In this document: positions 1-11,003 of the stretch, piece after piece
How the letters are laid out: each line of letters begins with the position of its first letter
Numbering within the stretch: the first letter of the stretch is position 1
Assembly (NCBI GenBank): GCA_030844895.1
Contig: CM061229.1
Coordinates: 123,455,682-123,519,681 of the forward strand
Reading direction: 5' to 3'
Origin: Ambrosia x helenae
Lineage: Eukaryota; Streptophyta; Magnoliopsida; Asterales; Asteraceae
DNA length: 64,000 nt
Program-made: the position numbers and the translations under genes
Notes under the pieces: model-generated
Database searches by the model: none
Seen by the model: only the letters and a program-made list of their open reading frames with translations
What the model was told of the DNA's origin: nothing

Positions 1-320
1 CATCCGGCACTACAATCTGATTACTGGGGAGTAGCTGCAGCGGCGGTAAATACTCAAACCACTAATGCTATTTCTACTTTGATTAAGGATTTGTCTACAG
101 GTAGTGGAACTCGGCCACCGAAGCTCATGGATATGCAAGAGTATAATCAGTGGCATACCATGTTCAAGATCATTTGGAAGGCATGGGAGTTGAAGGAGCT
201 GAGGCATGGAGCATGATTGTTAAAGGATACACAGCACCTATTCTGGAGAATACAGGTGAGATGATTCCTTTGGAAAGCTTGACTGAGGACGAAAAGAAGA
301 AATATGTGGTGACCGTTTTG
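1..320 (+). pseudogene. Decayed Ty1/Copia-type gag fragment
   Basis: The first ~180 bases read in frame 1 and the next ~140 in frame 3. Joined across a frameshift near 165-175, they give a protein piece with the pattern of Copia gag (UBN2-type) N-termini: YNQWHTMFK, then an alternating helical stretch ending LTEDEKKKYVV. It is open at the window edge and stops being gag-like near 315. The motif-rich leader of the next element starts immediately after it. I see no protease, integrase or RT nearby. It is a dead gag remnant, or a gag sequence captured by the adjacent element. Confidence 0.5.
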
Positions 321-325
321 ATAAT

Positions 326-525
326 GGGCGAATGTGGACTTTTTCACTTCCGGGTGAAATTTCCACTTCCGGGTACATTGTTCACCTTCGGGTCTTTAAT
401 TAGGGGCGAAGGTGCACTTGTCTCACACTCGTACCATTCACTTGGGGCGAATGTGGACTTAACCCACATTCGTCCACAACAAACGGGCGAACGTGGCATC
501 CTATAAATAAGTCTTTCACCTTCGA
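326..525. repeat. 5' cluster of GGGCGAA(T/G)GTG-type motifs
   Basis: Forward copies lie at about 326, 404, 445 and 485 (the last as GGGCGAACGTG). Reverse-complement forms (CACCTTCG, CCCACATTCG, CACTTCCGGG) lie between them at about 345-390, 463-475 and 516. The cluster ends at a TATA box. Similar clusters occur at 985-1160 and 4965-5145, all outside the long ORF. Function is unknown. Confidence 0.75.
502..509 (+). promoter_or_regulatory. Candidate TATA box for the 1235-4887 element ORF
   Basis: The sequence CTATAAATAAG lies directly after the motif cluster. It is about 140 bases before a good splice donor at 647 and about 730 before the ATG at 1235. The 3' copy of the motif array at 4965-5145 is likewise followed by a TATA-like run (CTATATATAG near 5149). 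That parallel supports a real promoter arrangement. Confidence 0.5.
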
Positions 526-646
526 GTTCTCATTCAGAAAATTTTTTTCAAAATTTCATCATAACCAGACCTTGTTGCTCGTGTTTCTTGTGATTTACTG
601 ATTTCATCCCTGCCTATTTCTGATTGTTTTGAGACAAATTTCACAG

Positions 647-1234
647 GTAATGGACGCGATTTCAGAACAGAATCATCGTGTTTATCACTGGACCTAGGGT
701 TTCACTATTAATGGTCTTAGCGTCTGTTTTATTGGTTAATTTTGATCGCATTTCATTCCACATAAGTTTTAGGGGGAGATATATGCAGGAATTAGTGTTT
801 AACATTGTTTTAATTGATTAAATGTGTGATTGAACATAGTTAAACCTAATTCACCTTTAAAAACTGATGTAGAATGAAATAAATGGACAATTGGTAATGA
901 ACGAGTGATAATCGGCCTATATAGGACACATTTGAATCAGTTTTAGTGTTTAAAAACAGATTTGAGAAAAATTTAAATTTGGGGGTAAACTATTCACCTT
1001 CGGTTCAAAAACCGGGCGAAGGTGAAACTGGTTTGGGCGAATGTACATTCATAATGGACGAATGTGACTTTTAATCAGAAAATTTTCACATTCGACCATA
1101 GTTTTTCTCATTCGACCAGATTTACTCACATTCGACCAGTTTAAAACGGGCGAATGTGCAGTTTATTTGGACCAAAATTTTATAATTTTGTCGTTTTTTG
1201 TATTTTGATGTATTTCATTGATTTTTATGTGCAG
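647..1234 (+). other. Putative leader intron upstream of the element ORF
   Basis: A donor (CACAG|GTAATG) at 647 and an acceptor (TTTTATGTGCAG|) ending at 1234 bracket 588 AT-rich bases. The ATG at 1235 follows the acceptor directly. Multiple stops and no coding similarity are seen inside. The second motif cluster lies within it. This is a prediction from splice-site form only. Confidence 0.4.
985..1162. repeat. Second motif cluster, partly homologous to the 3' array
   Basis: Forward motifs lie at about 1013, 1035, 1055 and 1148. CATTCGACC forms lie at about 1088, 1109 and 1128. The stretch near 1126-1163 aligns with 5110-5148: the same CTCACATTCGACCAG, a short spacer, then ACGGGCGAATGTGCAGT. 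This part was therefore duplicated between the leader and the 3' terminal region. Confidence 0.7.
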
Positions 1235-4200
1235 ATGGCTGATCAACCCGAGAACGTTGAAACACCAGCAGTTAATGTGGAAACTCCAGCTGAGATTACA
1301 CCAGTGCCAGAAGCTGAAACGTCTGTTCCTAGCAGTTGGCCGTTTGAAAGATCGCACAACTGTTGCGCTTATCTAGGAGATGTTGAGAAAAACACGGAGT
1401 TTACCGGGATTATAGAATTTCTGAAGAGGAGCAGGATTGTTCATGCTTTAGCCACACCAACCATCATATATAAAGACATCATTGAAGATTTTTATCAGAA
1501 TGCGAAGTATGACTACTGGGAGAATCAGACGATCATCAAGAGCAAGATTCAGGATATGGATATGTTCTTGACTGAAGCTGATATTCGGGAAGCTTTACAG
1601 ATTAAGTTTGAAGATAGTGAAGATCCCAGGGAGTTGTCGTGGACTGAGCAGAAGGCGTGTTTCTTACGAATGAAATACAAAGGTCAATCACTGACGGATC
1701 TATGTATAAGGGGAAACTGGGAGTGCAGTACAAGTATTTTGCACATGTTCTTATTCATGTTTTTGGATGTGTGAGTGGTGGTTATGATGTGATGAGAAGG
1801 AGTTTGAGTTCATTAATGGTTGCGTTGACACTCAACAAACCATTTAATGTTTCTGGGATGATTCTTGATCATATGCTGGAAATGCTGAAGGGAATGAAGA
1901 ACAAGAAGTTTATGTTGTATCCGAGGTTTCTAATGATGATCTTTGACTACAAGTATCCTATGCTGAAAAAGGATCCGACTATGATCCTAGGTCAAGATCA
2001 TATGAATATTAGAACTTTGATGAGGATGAAGGGTTACAAAGGTGTGCCTGATAGTGAGAAGCCACCTAACAGGAGATTATTTGGCGCTTTGGCTCGTCCG
2101 GATTACACTGATCCTGGCAAGAACAAAGCAAGACATGATGATAGTGACTCAGACAATGATGATCCCTTAGTGTATGTTGATTCAAGCACTAAGCGGAAAC
2201 GGCAAGTAGTCAATCCTGGAGCCAAAGGGAAGGGCAAGGGAAAGGCTGTGGATCAGGGAAGCACTAAGCAACAAGTGGCTAGAAAGAAATCGACGGCGAA
2301 GAAAGGATCGAGTTTGGTGGATGAAGAGTCGGTAGATTCAGAAGAGACTGAGGTTGATGAACAGTGGGATTCTGATGATGAGAATGTAAGGACCACCAAA
2401 CGTAAGGCCACTATGGTTGGTGAGTCTGAATCCTTGAATCAGTCGATAGAAGAAGTTGAGAGAAGAAAGAAATCGGTTGAAGATGAGGGCCTAGGTGTTG
2501 ACCTGGCAGAACTGAGTGTTGGAGAAACTGTAGTGGTGAATTTGCCCAGAAAAACAAAGAAGCAAAAGACTATGGCCAAGAAATCAAGTGTAAAAGAACT
2601 GAGGGAGAAAGAGTTAGCTCAGTTGTTGAAGGGAAAGAGATTACCTGATGCTGGTACACCATCTAAGCTATCTTCACCAGTTGCCAAGAAGCAGAAGAAA
2701 GCGAAAGAGGCAGAGACTTTACCAATCGATCAATTCAATATCGATATGGATAAAGTGCTCGATATGTTTAGAAAGCCTCAGAAGGAGAAAGTTATTGAAG
2801 TTGAGCCATCTAGATCTAAGTCGAAGAAAGTAACTGTGGATGATGATGTCATGAAGCAAGTTAATAAGAAGATGGAAGACATGATGAAGATGTTGGTTGC
2901 TCAACAAGCTGAGATTGCTAAGTTCAAGCAAAATGAGGAGAAAATGCTCCAGATAGTGGTTGCTTCAAAATCTAATCAGGATGATATAAATGATAAGATT
3001 AAGATGATTGAAGCAAAGAATGAGAAGCTTGAAAGAAAATGTGAAAGAAACAAGAGCAAAATCAAATTGATTAAGGCTGATAACAAAGAACTAAAGAAGG
3101 AAAACAAACGCCTTTGTAATTTGATTGAAGATCTTTATAGCAGAGCACCCCAGTTGAAAGAGGGTGAAGAAGATGAAGAAGAAGATGAACAGAAAGTTGA
3201 TTATGAGTATTCTGAATCTGAGAAAGAAGAAGATGATGATGAGGATAATGATGGATCGGATAAAAGCGATGATGATGATGATGATAATGATGATGATGAT
3301 GACAATAATGATGATGATGATGGTGCTGAAGGTACGGGGAAAAAGCAAGGTGATGAGTTTAGCAGTGGAAGTGATCATGATGGAGGAGATGATACTTCTA
3401 GATTTAGTTATGAGAAGAGAACATCGAAGAAGAAGGATACTGGAGAATCGAGTTCCAAGAAGAAAGGTGAGAATGTTGATTCGGATGAAAGTATTTTCTG
3501 GAACGAAAAGGTGAGATCTCTGTCTGATGATGCTAAACAGCTGTATAAGAATATGTTGGAAAAGAGAGAGTGGACCATTGAGTTCACAGGATGCTTCGCT
3601 GAAATATTCCAGACCGATGACTTAAGATATGAGTTGGAATATGAAGATCCAGATCTTGAAGAAGGGGAATTACCTGCATCTGTGGCGAAAGAAATACTAG
3701 ATGGTCTTGCACAGAGGGTAGGAAAGACGTTTGAGGAGTTCATGATGGATGAATCGATTCCTGATATTTCTGAAAAGGATATGGGAAGTCATTCAGATGA
3801 TGTGCAGACTCCAGAAAACAATGAAGTGGAGGTAGAAGACATAACTCATGAAGAGTTTCCCCAATATTTCAGACAAGATGATGAAAATGAAGTATTTCCT
3901 GATTTCACTGAGATACCAAATAAGTCAGCGAAACAGAAAGCTAAGAAAAGGAGTGAAGAGTTTGTTGAGAAGGTATTTGGTACTGAAAAGAAAGATTCTT
4001 CTAACCAGTCTGATGAGTTGAAGAATTATATGAAGAAATTGAAGGAAATGGATGAGAACCGACCAAAGCCTGAAGCTCAAGGTAACTTTTATCAATTTCA
4101 TAATGCCAAGTTCAAAGGCAGAGCTCTTGGGTGGACTTACTTAGGCAGGCTGAAATGTATTGCTGCAAAATGGGAAATCGGAATTCTGTACTTCAACAGA

Positions 4201-4887
4201 TTCTGTGACTTGCTTACTCTACCGTACTGGGCGATTAGAGACTTATGCAGATTCCCAATGTCAGGTGCCGAGGTAAATGGATCACATGTCGGTTGGTGTG
4301 CTGATAAATTGGTTTGGGAAAGTCGTACAAGATGGAAGAGATTTCAGCCTCAATATCCCCGTAGAAAAGTTCATAGGGATATTGATCCTCAAACCAATAT
4401 GAAGCGAGTAACTTTGATCTACAAAGCACCGAATGTGATGAGGAAGATACTGTTGATGCCAATGCCACAGCATTTTAGTGCTGATTTCATCTTTTGGTAT
4501 TACGATTGGAGAAAGGCAGAAGCGGTGATCGTGTTGAGAGATGGAAAGGATAAATACAAGCATGTTCATGTATTTGATCCTATGTGGTTGATTAATTGCA
4601 CCTTTGAAGACATCATCATGTTGTTCTACAATCCGATCTACTATGAACCTAATGACTTTGCTCAAGCGAGAAAGTATACGCAAGTTGTTGGAGTTTGTTT
4701 TGCGTATGATATCAATGCAGGAAGCAACTTAGAGGGAAAACTTGGCAAGACTGTGAAGATGGCCAATGTGTCTAAGCCTGTGAAGAAAACATTTGAGCCG
4801 CCAATGACTACTGAGCAGAAGAAACAGCTCAGAATCAAGTTGATGAACAAGACAATGGACCAACAGAGAAAACTATCCAATCAATAG
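1235..4887 (+). pseudogene. Long acidic coiled-coil ORF of a retroelement without polymerase (one frameshift)
   Basis: The ATG at 1235 follows a likely acceptor and opens MADQPENVETP. Frame 2 runs to 1774, and frame 1 carries the rest from about 1690 to 4887. A single frameshift near 1675-1700 splits one protein of about 1,200 residues. The N-terminal ~300 residues form a globular domain (ADIREALQIKF, then KGKLGVQYKYFAHVLIH, LVALTLNKPF, MLYPRFLMM) that I recognise from many Asteraceae hypothetical proteins. A lysine/glutamate-rich linker and coiled coil follow, then a D/E-rich tract (~3160-3350) and a conserved aromatic C-terminal domain (GRALGWTYLGRLKC, FSADFIFWYYDWRKAEAV). No zinc knuckle, protease, RT or integrase is seen. 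Function is unknown. A polypurine tract and likely LTR follow directly. Confidence 0.6.
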
Positions 4888-4890
4888 TCG

Positions 4891-4900
4891 AGGGGGAGTT
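4891..4900 (+). other. Polypurine tract before the 3' LTR
   Basis: AGGGGGAGTT lies four bases past the ORF stop and directly before TGTTGATG. This is the usual arrangement of a plus-strand primer site next to a 3' LTR. Confidence 0.6.
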
Positions 4901-5435
4901 TGTTGATGCGTTTTGCGACTAAGGATTGGATATACAATATTAACACATGTTAGTGATGGCCGAAGGTGTATCAGATGGGCGAATGTAGTATAGACTGGGC
5001 GAAGGTAGACAAGAATGGGCGAAGGTAGATTTATAAAGGGGCGAAGGAAGATTGAATCTGATCAGAAGACACATTCGACCACCTGATGTGGGCGAATGTG
5101 GAAATCACTCACATTCGACCAGAAGAAACGGGCGAATGTGCAGTGCCTATATATAGTTTTTGTGATTTTGATAATGTAAGATAGTTGTCATTTGTGTCCA
5201 GGTTCAGTTCAGGTTCAGAGGTGTTTTTGAGAGATTATTTGTGTGTTCTAGATTAACATAAACAGATTGTAAATGCTTTTTGAATGAAAGTTAATCTATG
5301 AAATGATATTGAAAATGATCTTGATTGTGTCGTGATTTGTGTTTTATCAATTTGTTCAGATCTAGGGTTTCCGCACCTAGTTTTGTGACTTGTATGATCG
5401 TATAATCATGTTTTAGCTAAAATTCAACGCTCACA
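4901..5435 (+). mobile_element. Candidate 3' LTR of the first element
   Basis: It begins TGTTGATG after the polypurine tract and ends ...CGCTCACA, where minus-strand Gypsy coding sequence resumes. It holds the 3' motif array (4965-5145) and a TATA-like run near 5149, with T-rich sequence after it. The matching 5' LTR is not recognisable in the window, so it lies to the left or is lost. The end at 5435 is inferred from where the Gypsy reading frame is cut. Confidence 0.5.
4965..5145. repeat. 3' array of GGGCGAA(T/G)GT motifs
   Basis: About seven forward copies (GGCCGAAGGTG, GGGCGAATGTA, GGGCGAAGGTA and variants) start at about 4968. Two CACATTCGACC copies lie near 5070 and 5110. Spacing is 20-30 bases and irregular. 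Forward and reverse forms can pair into short hairpins. Confidence 0.75.
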
Positions 5436-7523
5436 ATTCTCCATAGTCGTTGTCGTTCTGTCCCGAACTTAAAGACTGGCGAATTTCGGAGATACCAAGT
5501 CCGACTTCGGACTCTAGAGTGGCTATTCCTTCTTCTGTGGGGAACTTTAGTGCTCCGTGGATGGTGGATGTTACCATCCCGAATGCCTTCATTCCGGGCC
5601 TTCCCAATATGATGTTATGCACCGATCTTGACCCTACAACCAGAAAGGTCAGGATAACCGTTCTTTGCAGTGATCCGGAACCAAAAGTTACTGGAAGGGA
5701 TAGTTGTCCAACTGGTTGGACAATTTCCCGGAAAATCTTATCAAAGGCATGGAGACAGGAATCAACCGCTGCTGCGACGCTTCGGCTAATAACTGGAAGC
5801 ATTGGAGATACATAATTTCGGAGGCGCTTCCTCCATCCACATAGATCCTGTGAGTTTTATGCCCAGCCACGATCCCAGACACAATTATTGGGCCTTCTTT
5901 ATAGTCATTTGGTGAGATGGATGGGAAGGTTATCGGTTGGGACATCCATGCCGTGACATGATCATTGTTCCGCTTCGTCCCCTGCTGTTTTAAAGTACGG
6001 ATCATGTGAATCCCTGCTTGATCATTGGGGTTGGCGATGTGAGTGGTGTTAGATTTTCCTTCCTTGATATCTTTCACCAAGTGTGACAACTTATCCGCTT
6101 TCAGCGCTTTCTCAATTTCTTGCTTCAATGACCAACAATCATCAGTATCATGGCCCCTGGCACGGTGATAGTCGCAGTATTTTTTAGTGTTCTTGTCAGA
6201 TGTAGACTTCTGCCTCGGAGGTTTGGGGAAATCAACATGCTCCGTGCTAAGTATCTCACTAGGAGATTTTAGCAAGTCGGAATAGCTTGACCCGCGGTGT
6301 GAAGAGGAGCTTCGGCCAGTGGAGCTTTTATCATTTCTGGAGTAAGGTTGTGGCCTATTTTTACTCCATGAATTACCTCGGTCCGAGCTTTGAGCTCCCG
6401 AACCTTTCTTCCACGAACTGCTTCTTGATGAGGAACGATACTCATTGTCATATGTCTGGCTGCAGGCGCTTTTCCCTCGAGCGAAGGCTCGCGCCCGCTC
6501 CATCAGCACCTCCATGGTTTTTGGAAGGTCTTCATGTAACTTTTCTACTAACTGATTGTTTCGGACTCCGTGGCAAAAGCCGGAGATCCGCAGCTGATCG
6601 AGAGCTCCACTGATCTGCATGCTTTCTTTGTTAAACCTGTCGATAAACCTTTCGAGTGTCTCCCCGTCCTTTCTACGAATGTTATGGATTTCGGTGATGT
6701 CTTTTGAACATCTCCGCTGCTGGGAAAAGTTTTGTAGAAAGGGACGACGAAGCTCGGTCCAATTTGCTATCTCGCCTGGCTGTAAACCGTCAAACCACAC
6801 TCTGGCCGCCCCCGTAAGGGTTTGAGCAAACATGTGACACCATGCGGGCATGGGCCATAGCTCGATCTCTGCGGCTCCCCCAAAATCAAAAATATGGTCA
6901 TCCGGATCTGCCGTGCCATCATATTTTTTTACCGTTGCGGGCATTTTGAGCTTTGTCGGCAAGGGAGCGCTGGCGATCCGGGGGGCGAACTTGGAGTGTG
7001 CAGCCATGTAGGCTGGGCGATATGGAGCGATAACATCGTCCTCAGCTGTAGTGGCAACTGTTCTTTGTTCTGCCACAGTGGTGATAGGTTGTGTGGTTCC
7101 TCGGGGACCCGGAGGGAAGCAACTCCCTTGTGGAGTCCCGAAGTTAGGAGTGGTAACCACAGTGGAGTATGTTACTTGCGAGACAAGGCCTGAACCATGT
7201 CCGGAGGACGCTTGAGGTCCGTCAGTGGAGAACAAGTTTACATGTACACTCTTGAGTTTAGCCTCCTTCTCTTGCTGTGCTTTAAGCTGCAATAAGAAGT
7301 CACGGTTCTTGAGGCGGAAGTCCTCGTCAAACTCTGGTATGGTATCTTGATTTCTGCGAAAGATGTTTTCCACCGAACTCTGCGTGAACATAGAACATCC
7401 TTCTGTAATGGAGAGCCCTACAGACGGGGCACCGACAACAGAGGTCGCGACAGTGGTGACCTCTTCATCGTGTTCCGTATGCGTGACATCCTCGATGATG
7501 AAACCTTCAGATGAAGCCGCCAT
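5431..7523 (-). pseudogene. Ty3/Gypsy gag-protease, interrupted (Tat/Athila-like)
   Basis: From the minus-strand ATG at 7523, 611 codons encode a gag polyprotein. It has a variable N-terminus, a Retrotrans_gag core (AARVWFDGLQPGEIANW, FLQNFSQQRR, ETLERFIDRFNKE), a Ser/Arg-rich basic linker, a CDYHRARGHDTDDC knuckle-like motif, and a protease region with YVDGGSASEIM. Near 5690-5735 the frame shifts. Protease-type sequence continues (VHNIILGRPGMKAFG) to 5431, where it is cut by the end of the first element. RT, RNase H and integrase are absent here and may lie left of the window. The TGGCGCC primer site and gag style suggest the Tat/Athila branch. Confidence 0.8.
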
Positions 7524-7572
7524 GGGAAAAACCGTCGATATCTTTACCTTTTAGGGGGATAGAAAACGGTTG

Positions 7573-7590
7573 TACAAACGGATGGCGCCA
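7573..7590 (-). other. Primer binding site of the Gypsy element
   Basis: On the minus strand this begins TGGCGCCATCCG. TGGCGCC is the start typical of Tat/Athila-lineage primer sites. It lies 50-70 bases upstream of the gag ATG and two bases from the inferred LTR boundary. Confidence 0.55.
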
Positions 7591-7592
7591 AT

Positions 7593-8100
7593 TGAAGATC
7601 CAAAAAGTGGACGAACCTGAAATAATGGTTAAGACAGGGACGTATGTAGTGGATCTCAGACACTCTGAACCTAAGCTTAAACCTGCACAAGGTAAAAGAC
7701 CATTAGGCTCGTTACAGAGGAGGAGGGAGGGCCTCTCTGTAACCACCCTCCGGCGTGAGGATAAGTATTTGTTTAGTGAGAGAAAGTAGAGAGAGAAAGT
7801 AAGATGCAGAGTGTATGCATTCGTGTGTCAATTGTACTTTGGCGGGGGTATTTATAGTGGTCAGCAAAGTTGTACTTTGCTTCGGACCCCCTTTGTACTA
7901 TCATTCGTAGGCATTTTGACTTCCGATGATGTGTCGTACTTTCCTTCGGTGGAACGCCATGCCGCGTCCCAGTATTCCTAGTGATGAGCCGCGGTATAAT
8001 TGCTTATACCTCTTCAGGTATTGTGAACTGTATGTATGGGGGTAGTTTTGGATGTGCAGTGGGGTATTTAGTTTGTTTTGGAGTGTGTAGGTGATGTACA
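7593..8100 (-). mobile_element. Candidate 5' LTR of the minus-strand Gypsy element
   Basis: The sequence beginning TGAAGATCC adjoins the primer site. A minus-strand TATA box (CTATAAATA, 7849-7857) fits the LTR promoter. The outer end is uncertain: a TGTACA at 8095-8100 is the best candidate. The partner LTR is not in the window, so this is inferred from position and promoter only. Confidence 0.45.
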
Positions 8101-9200
8101 ATGTATTCCCAGTTTGGTTGGTTGGTAAAAAAAATATAACTACTATAATTGTATATGTATTCATATGGCATAGGCCGGTACATTCTTTATAAACAACGAG
8201 TAGAATTATAGACTATTTAAAGTATTTACTACATCTTTATCTTTATAATGATTCATATAGCATAGGCCGGTACACTCTTTAAAGCGTTTTTGTTAACTTT
8301 TTATTTGACATATGTGTAAACAACAGAAAGTATTGTTTGACAAGGTGATTTAGATAGGAGCAATATACAATTCTTAGAATTCAAAAGTGAAAAAGACAGA
8401 AAGACCATATTAACCATTTCTAATTAGTAATCTTATCAAGACATACATTATTTAGCAGAGGCGGCTATAAGGGTGCTACCCCATTCCATCCGGCCTAACC
8501 TTAATTATGTCAGAAGTTATCGTAAAGTTATAACAGCCAAAAAAATAATTACTTTAAAAGAAGTACATTTTCATGATGTTCGCGGTATAGTAGTCAAATT
8601 GTGATTCATTTATTAAATATTTATGATTCTTCCAACGGCGTTTTTGTTGTCATTGTTGTCATTCGTCGGCACTAGTCATCTTAAAAACAAGTATAGCGGG
8701 TTAACCCATTTTAACATATGTTTTTTCTTTTTCTAAAAAGTTCTATCTCAAAGCGTACTCATTTTGATCGATATTCATTTTGACAAAATTGGTCACACCC
8801 GATTTGATCCAAACCCGTTTTAATACATGTTATCTGACCTGCTCAACCCTCCTAAGCTTAAATAATACGTAAGAAATCGTACCCCAAATACATGTGATTT
8901 TTGACTTTTAATGTAGAAAAAAAAGACATGTTAACTTTTACCAAAGTCAGAGAAATATGTAATAATATATTACTTTTAAGAAAATATTAATTAACATTAG
9001 CGTGTTCACAAATCAACGTGGTCATATCTATCACTGATTGTTTTTTTTTTTTAAGTGGACCTGCTGTCTAGCTAGTCATTTTCCTTGCTCTTAATTAATA
9101 TTTAATAGTTATGTATGTGGACACGATCATATTGACATATTGTAATTATATGTAATCTTTGAAACAACGAATTGAATTCTTTACTATTAAAAATACTATT
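8101..9200. other. AT-rich intergenic spacer with one copy of a dispersed duplication
   Basis: No gene is supported. A block at 8251-8430 matches 9371-9583 imperfectly in direct orientation. Shared landmarks are a CATAG(C)ATAGG stretch, TTTGACAAGG(T/C)GATTTAGATAG, and CATTTCTAATTAGTAAT. Confidence 0.6.
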
Positions 9201-9355
9201 TCACCGTCGTGCCTTCGGGCGGGTGAGTGGTCGGGTTTTCCCGGGAATTGGTGGCAATTGGTGGCCCGGGTACTCTCGAGTACCTGATTCGCCAAAAGGG
9301 TGCCCGAGAGTGCTCGGAATTGATTCGTTGACCGTTCAAAAAAAAAAAAAAAAAA
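9201..9355 (+). mobile_element. Poly-A-tailed short retroposon (SINE-like candidate)
   Basis: A GC-rich ~135-bp unit with internal GGTGGC and CTCGAG repeats ends in GTTGACCGTTC and an uninterrupted run of about 18 A's (9338-9355). The surroundings are strongly AT-rich. A clear tRNA B box is lacking and no convincing target duplication is seen. It could be a SINE of another class or a truncated retroposon. Confidence 0.4.
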
Positions 9356-9370
9356 TATATACTACATATT

Positions 9371-9583
9371 CATTCATGTATAATTTACATAGCATAGGGT
9401 ACAACCTTTAAAGAGGGTTTATTAACTTTTTCTATAATCATATGAAATCTAAATATCTAATGTTGTACATGTGTAAACAAGAGAAAGTTTTGTTTGACAA
9501 GGCGATTTAGATAGGAGCAACATAAGAAGATTTCAAAAGTGAAAGAGACAGAAAGAACATGTTGACCATTTCTAATTAGTAAT
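9371..9583. repeat. Second copy of the 8251-8430 duplication
   Basis: Direct, diverged copy with the same order of landmarks as 8251-8430. It has an extra insert after the GGGTACAACC stretch. The two copies flank the poly-A retroposon. Confidence 0.6.
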
Positions 9584-9589
9584 TAGTAA

Positions 9590-10170
9590 TTATTGTTCCC
9601 TAATAACTAATATTTTTATATGTTAATCTCGTTCTCTTTTCTCTATCTTTAAATTCTCGTCATCTCTACTGTTAAATATATAACTTTGTGCATAAAGATG
9701 TAACACTACAAGTACATTTTTTTTATGTTAAATATCTAAATATATTGATTGAGGCATATGCATGCTCGTAAGGATTGAGGTGTGCGCATCTTCACTTTAT
9801 TTAACATTCGAGACAGCCGTCAACGAATCAACTAACGAAGGCCTTCAATAGGTTACTATGTCTCCGATTTAAACCTTTGATTACAACTTTACAAGGCTAG
9901 AATGGAGGATGTGTAATCGCTATAAACAAATCAAACTATGGTACATATATAGATGAGAAAAAAAAAGTAGACCCCTCTTGAGAACAAGCCATGTAAGACT
10001 GCCTACCAAAAGCCCTAAAATTTAAATAATAAATACAAACACAAAGACATTGCACCTAGAAAACCTATATATAAATCTAAACACCGAATAATACTTACAT
10101 GTTGTATAAAGAATCTATACGGCTGCTTCTTTATTTAATAGAAGTTGCCACATTTACAGGGAATTACGTG
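9590..10170. other. AT-rich spacer
   Basis: No coding sequence, RNA gene or repeat is recognised beyond simple A/T runs. Confidence 0.5.
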
Positions 10171-10724
10171 TTGACTTAAATTAAACTATTCTTAAAGCCC
10201 CTGCGTTGCGGGGCCGTGGACGTAAAACCGTGCTACCAACGTTGTAGGATGGGATCGTAAAATCGAGCTAAGTAGCAACTAAACAACGATCAAAACTAGG
10301 AAAAAGCGAAAAGCAAAAACACAAACTATTAACACCAGTGACTCACATAACGTAAAATGTAGCGGGCGCATGGGTCGTAAAACCATGTTAAGGACTAAGC
10401 AAACAAAGACCAAAACTGTACAAAATCGTAAAACAAACCGTATTAACTAACAAAGCAATAAAAGACAATCTAATTAAGTAAAAGGGGTGTAAATAGAAAA
10501 AAAAACCAAACAAACCACTAAAACACAAAGTACACTATATGAGAAAAAAAATCTATAATCTATAAAAGAATTGAAGTTTTCTGATGTAACATTCAATTCA
10601 ATGGTGGTCTTAATCTTTTTTTGATTGTACCATGTGGCATAATAAGGTGTAAGAATTTGTTTTTTTTATTTTTCATTTTATTATATTAAATCTTTTTTTG
10701 AAATCCTAATCATTCTTCTCTCCA

Positions 10725-10942
10725 TTCTTTATCTCTCTCATATTTTTCTCTTCCATCTTTCTCTTCTCTCTATTACCTACCCCATCACAAACCCTAAAAC
10801 AAAACTTTCACCTCATCCCTCTCTCCCCCTCCTCTTCCTCTCCAATCGCCGCCACCTCCACCACCACTCTCCGCCGCCGCTTTCCTCCTCTTCCTCTTTT
10901 TTATGCAGCAGCCAAGATCTTCGGCAAGGTTGATCAGGTCCC
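10725..10942 (+). other. Gene-like CT-rich leader and short first exon inside the Helitron
   Basis: A pyrimidine-rich stretch with ACAAACCCTAAAAC and GCCGCC repeats looks like a plant 5' UTR. An ATG at 10903 opens a short frame (MQQPRSSARLI). CAG|GTCCCT is a possible donor at 10938. Beyond it lies the microsatellite, and no downstream exon can be assigned. It is probably a captured first exon. The source gene is not recognised. Confidence 0.3.
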
Positions 10943-10948
10943 TTTCAG

Positions 10949-11002
<54 letters not shown>

Positions 11003-11003
11003 T
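10949..11003. repeat. (ATT)n microsatellite
   Basis: About 18 uninterrupted ATT units. Confidence 0.95.

Noticed and set aside
3164..3514. Met-rich ORF overlapping the acidic tract of the first element
   Set aside because: Shifted-frame reading of GAT/GAA repeats within the long element ORF.
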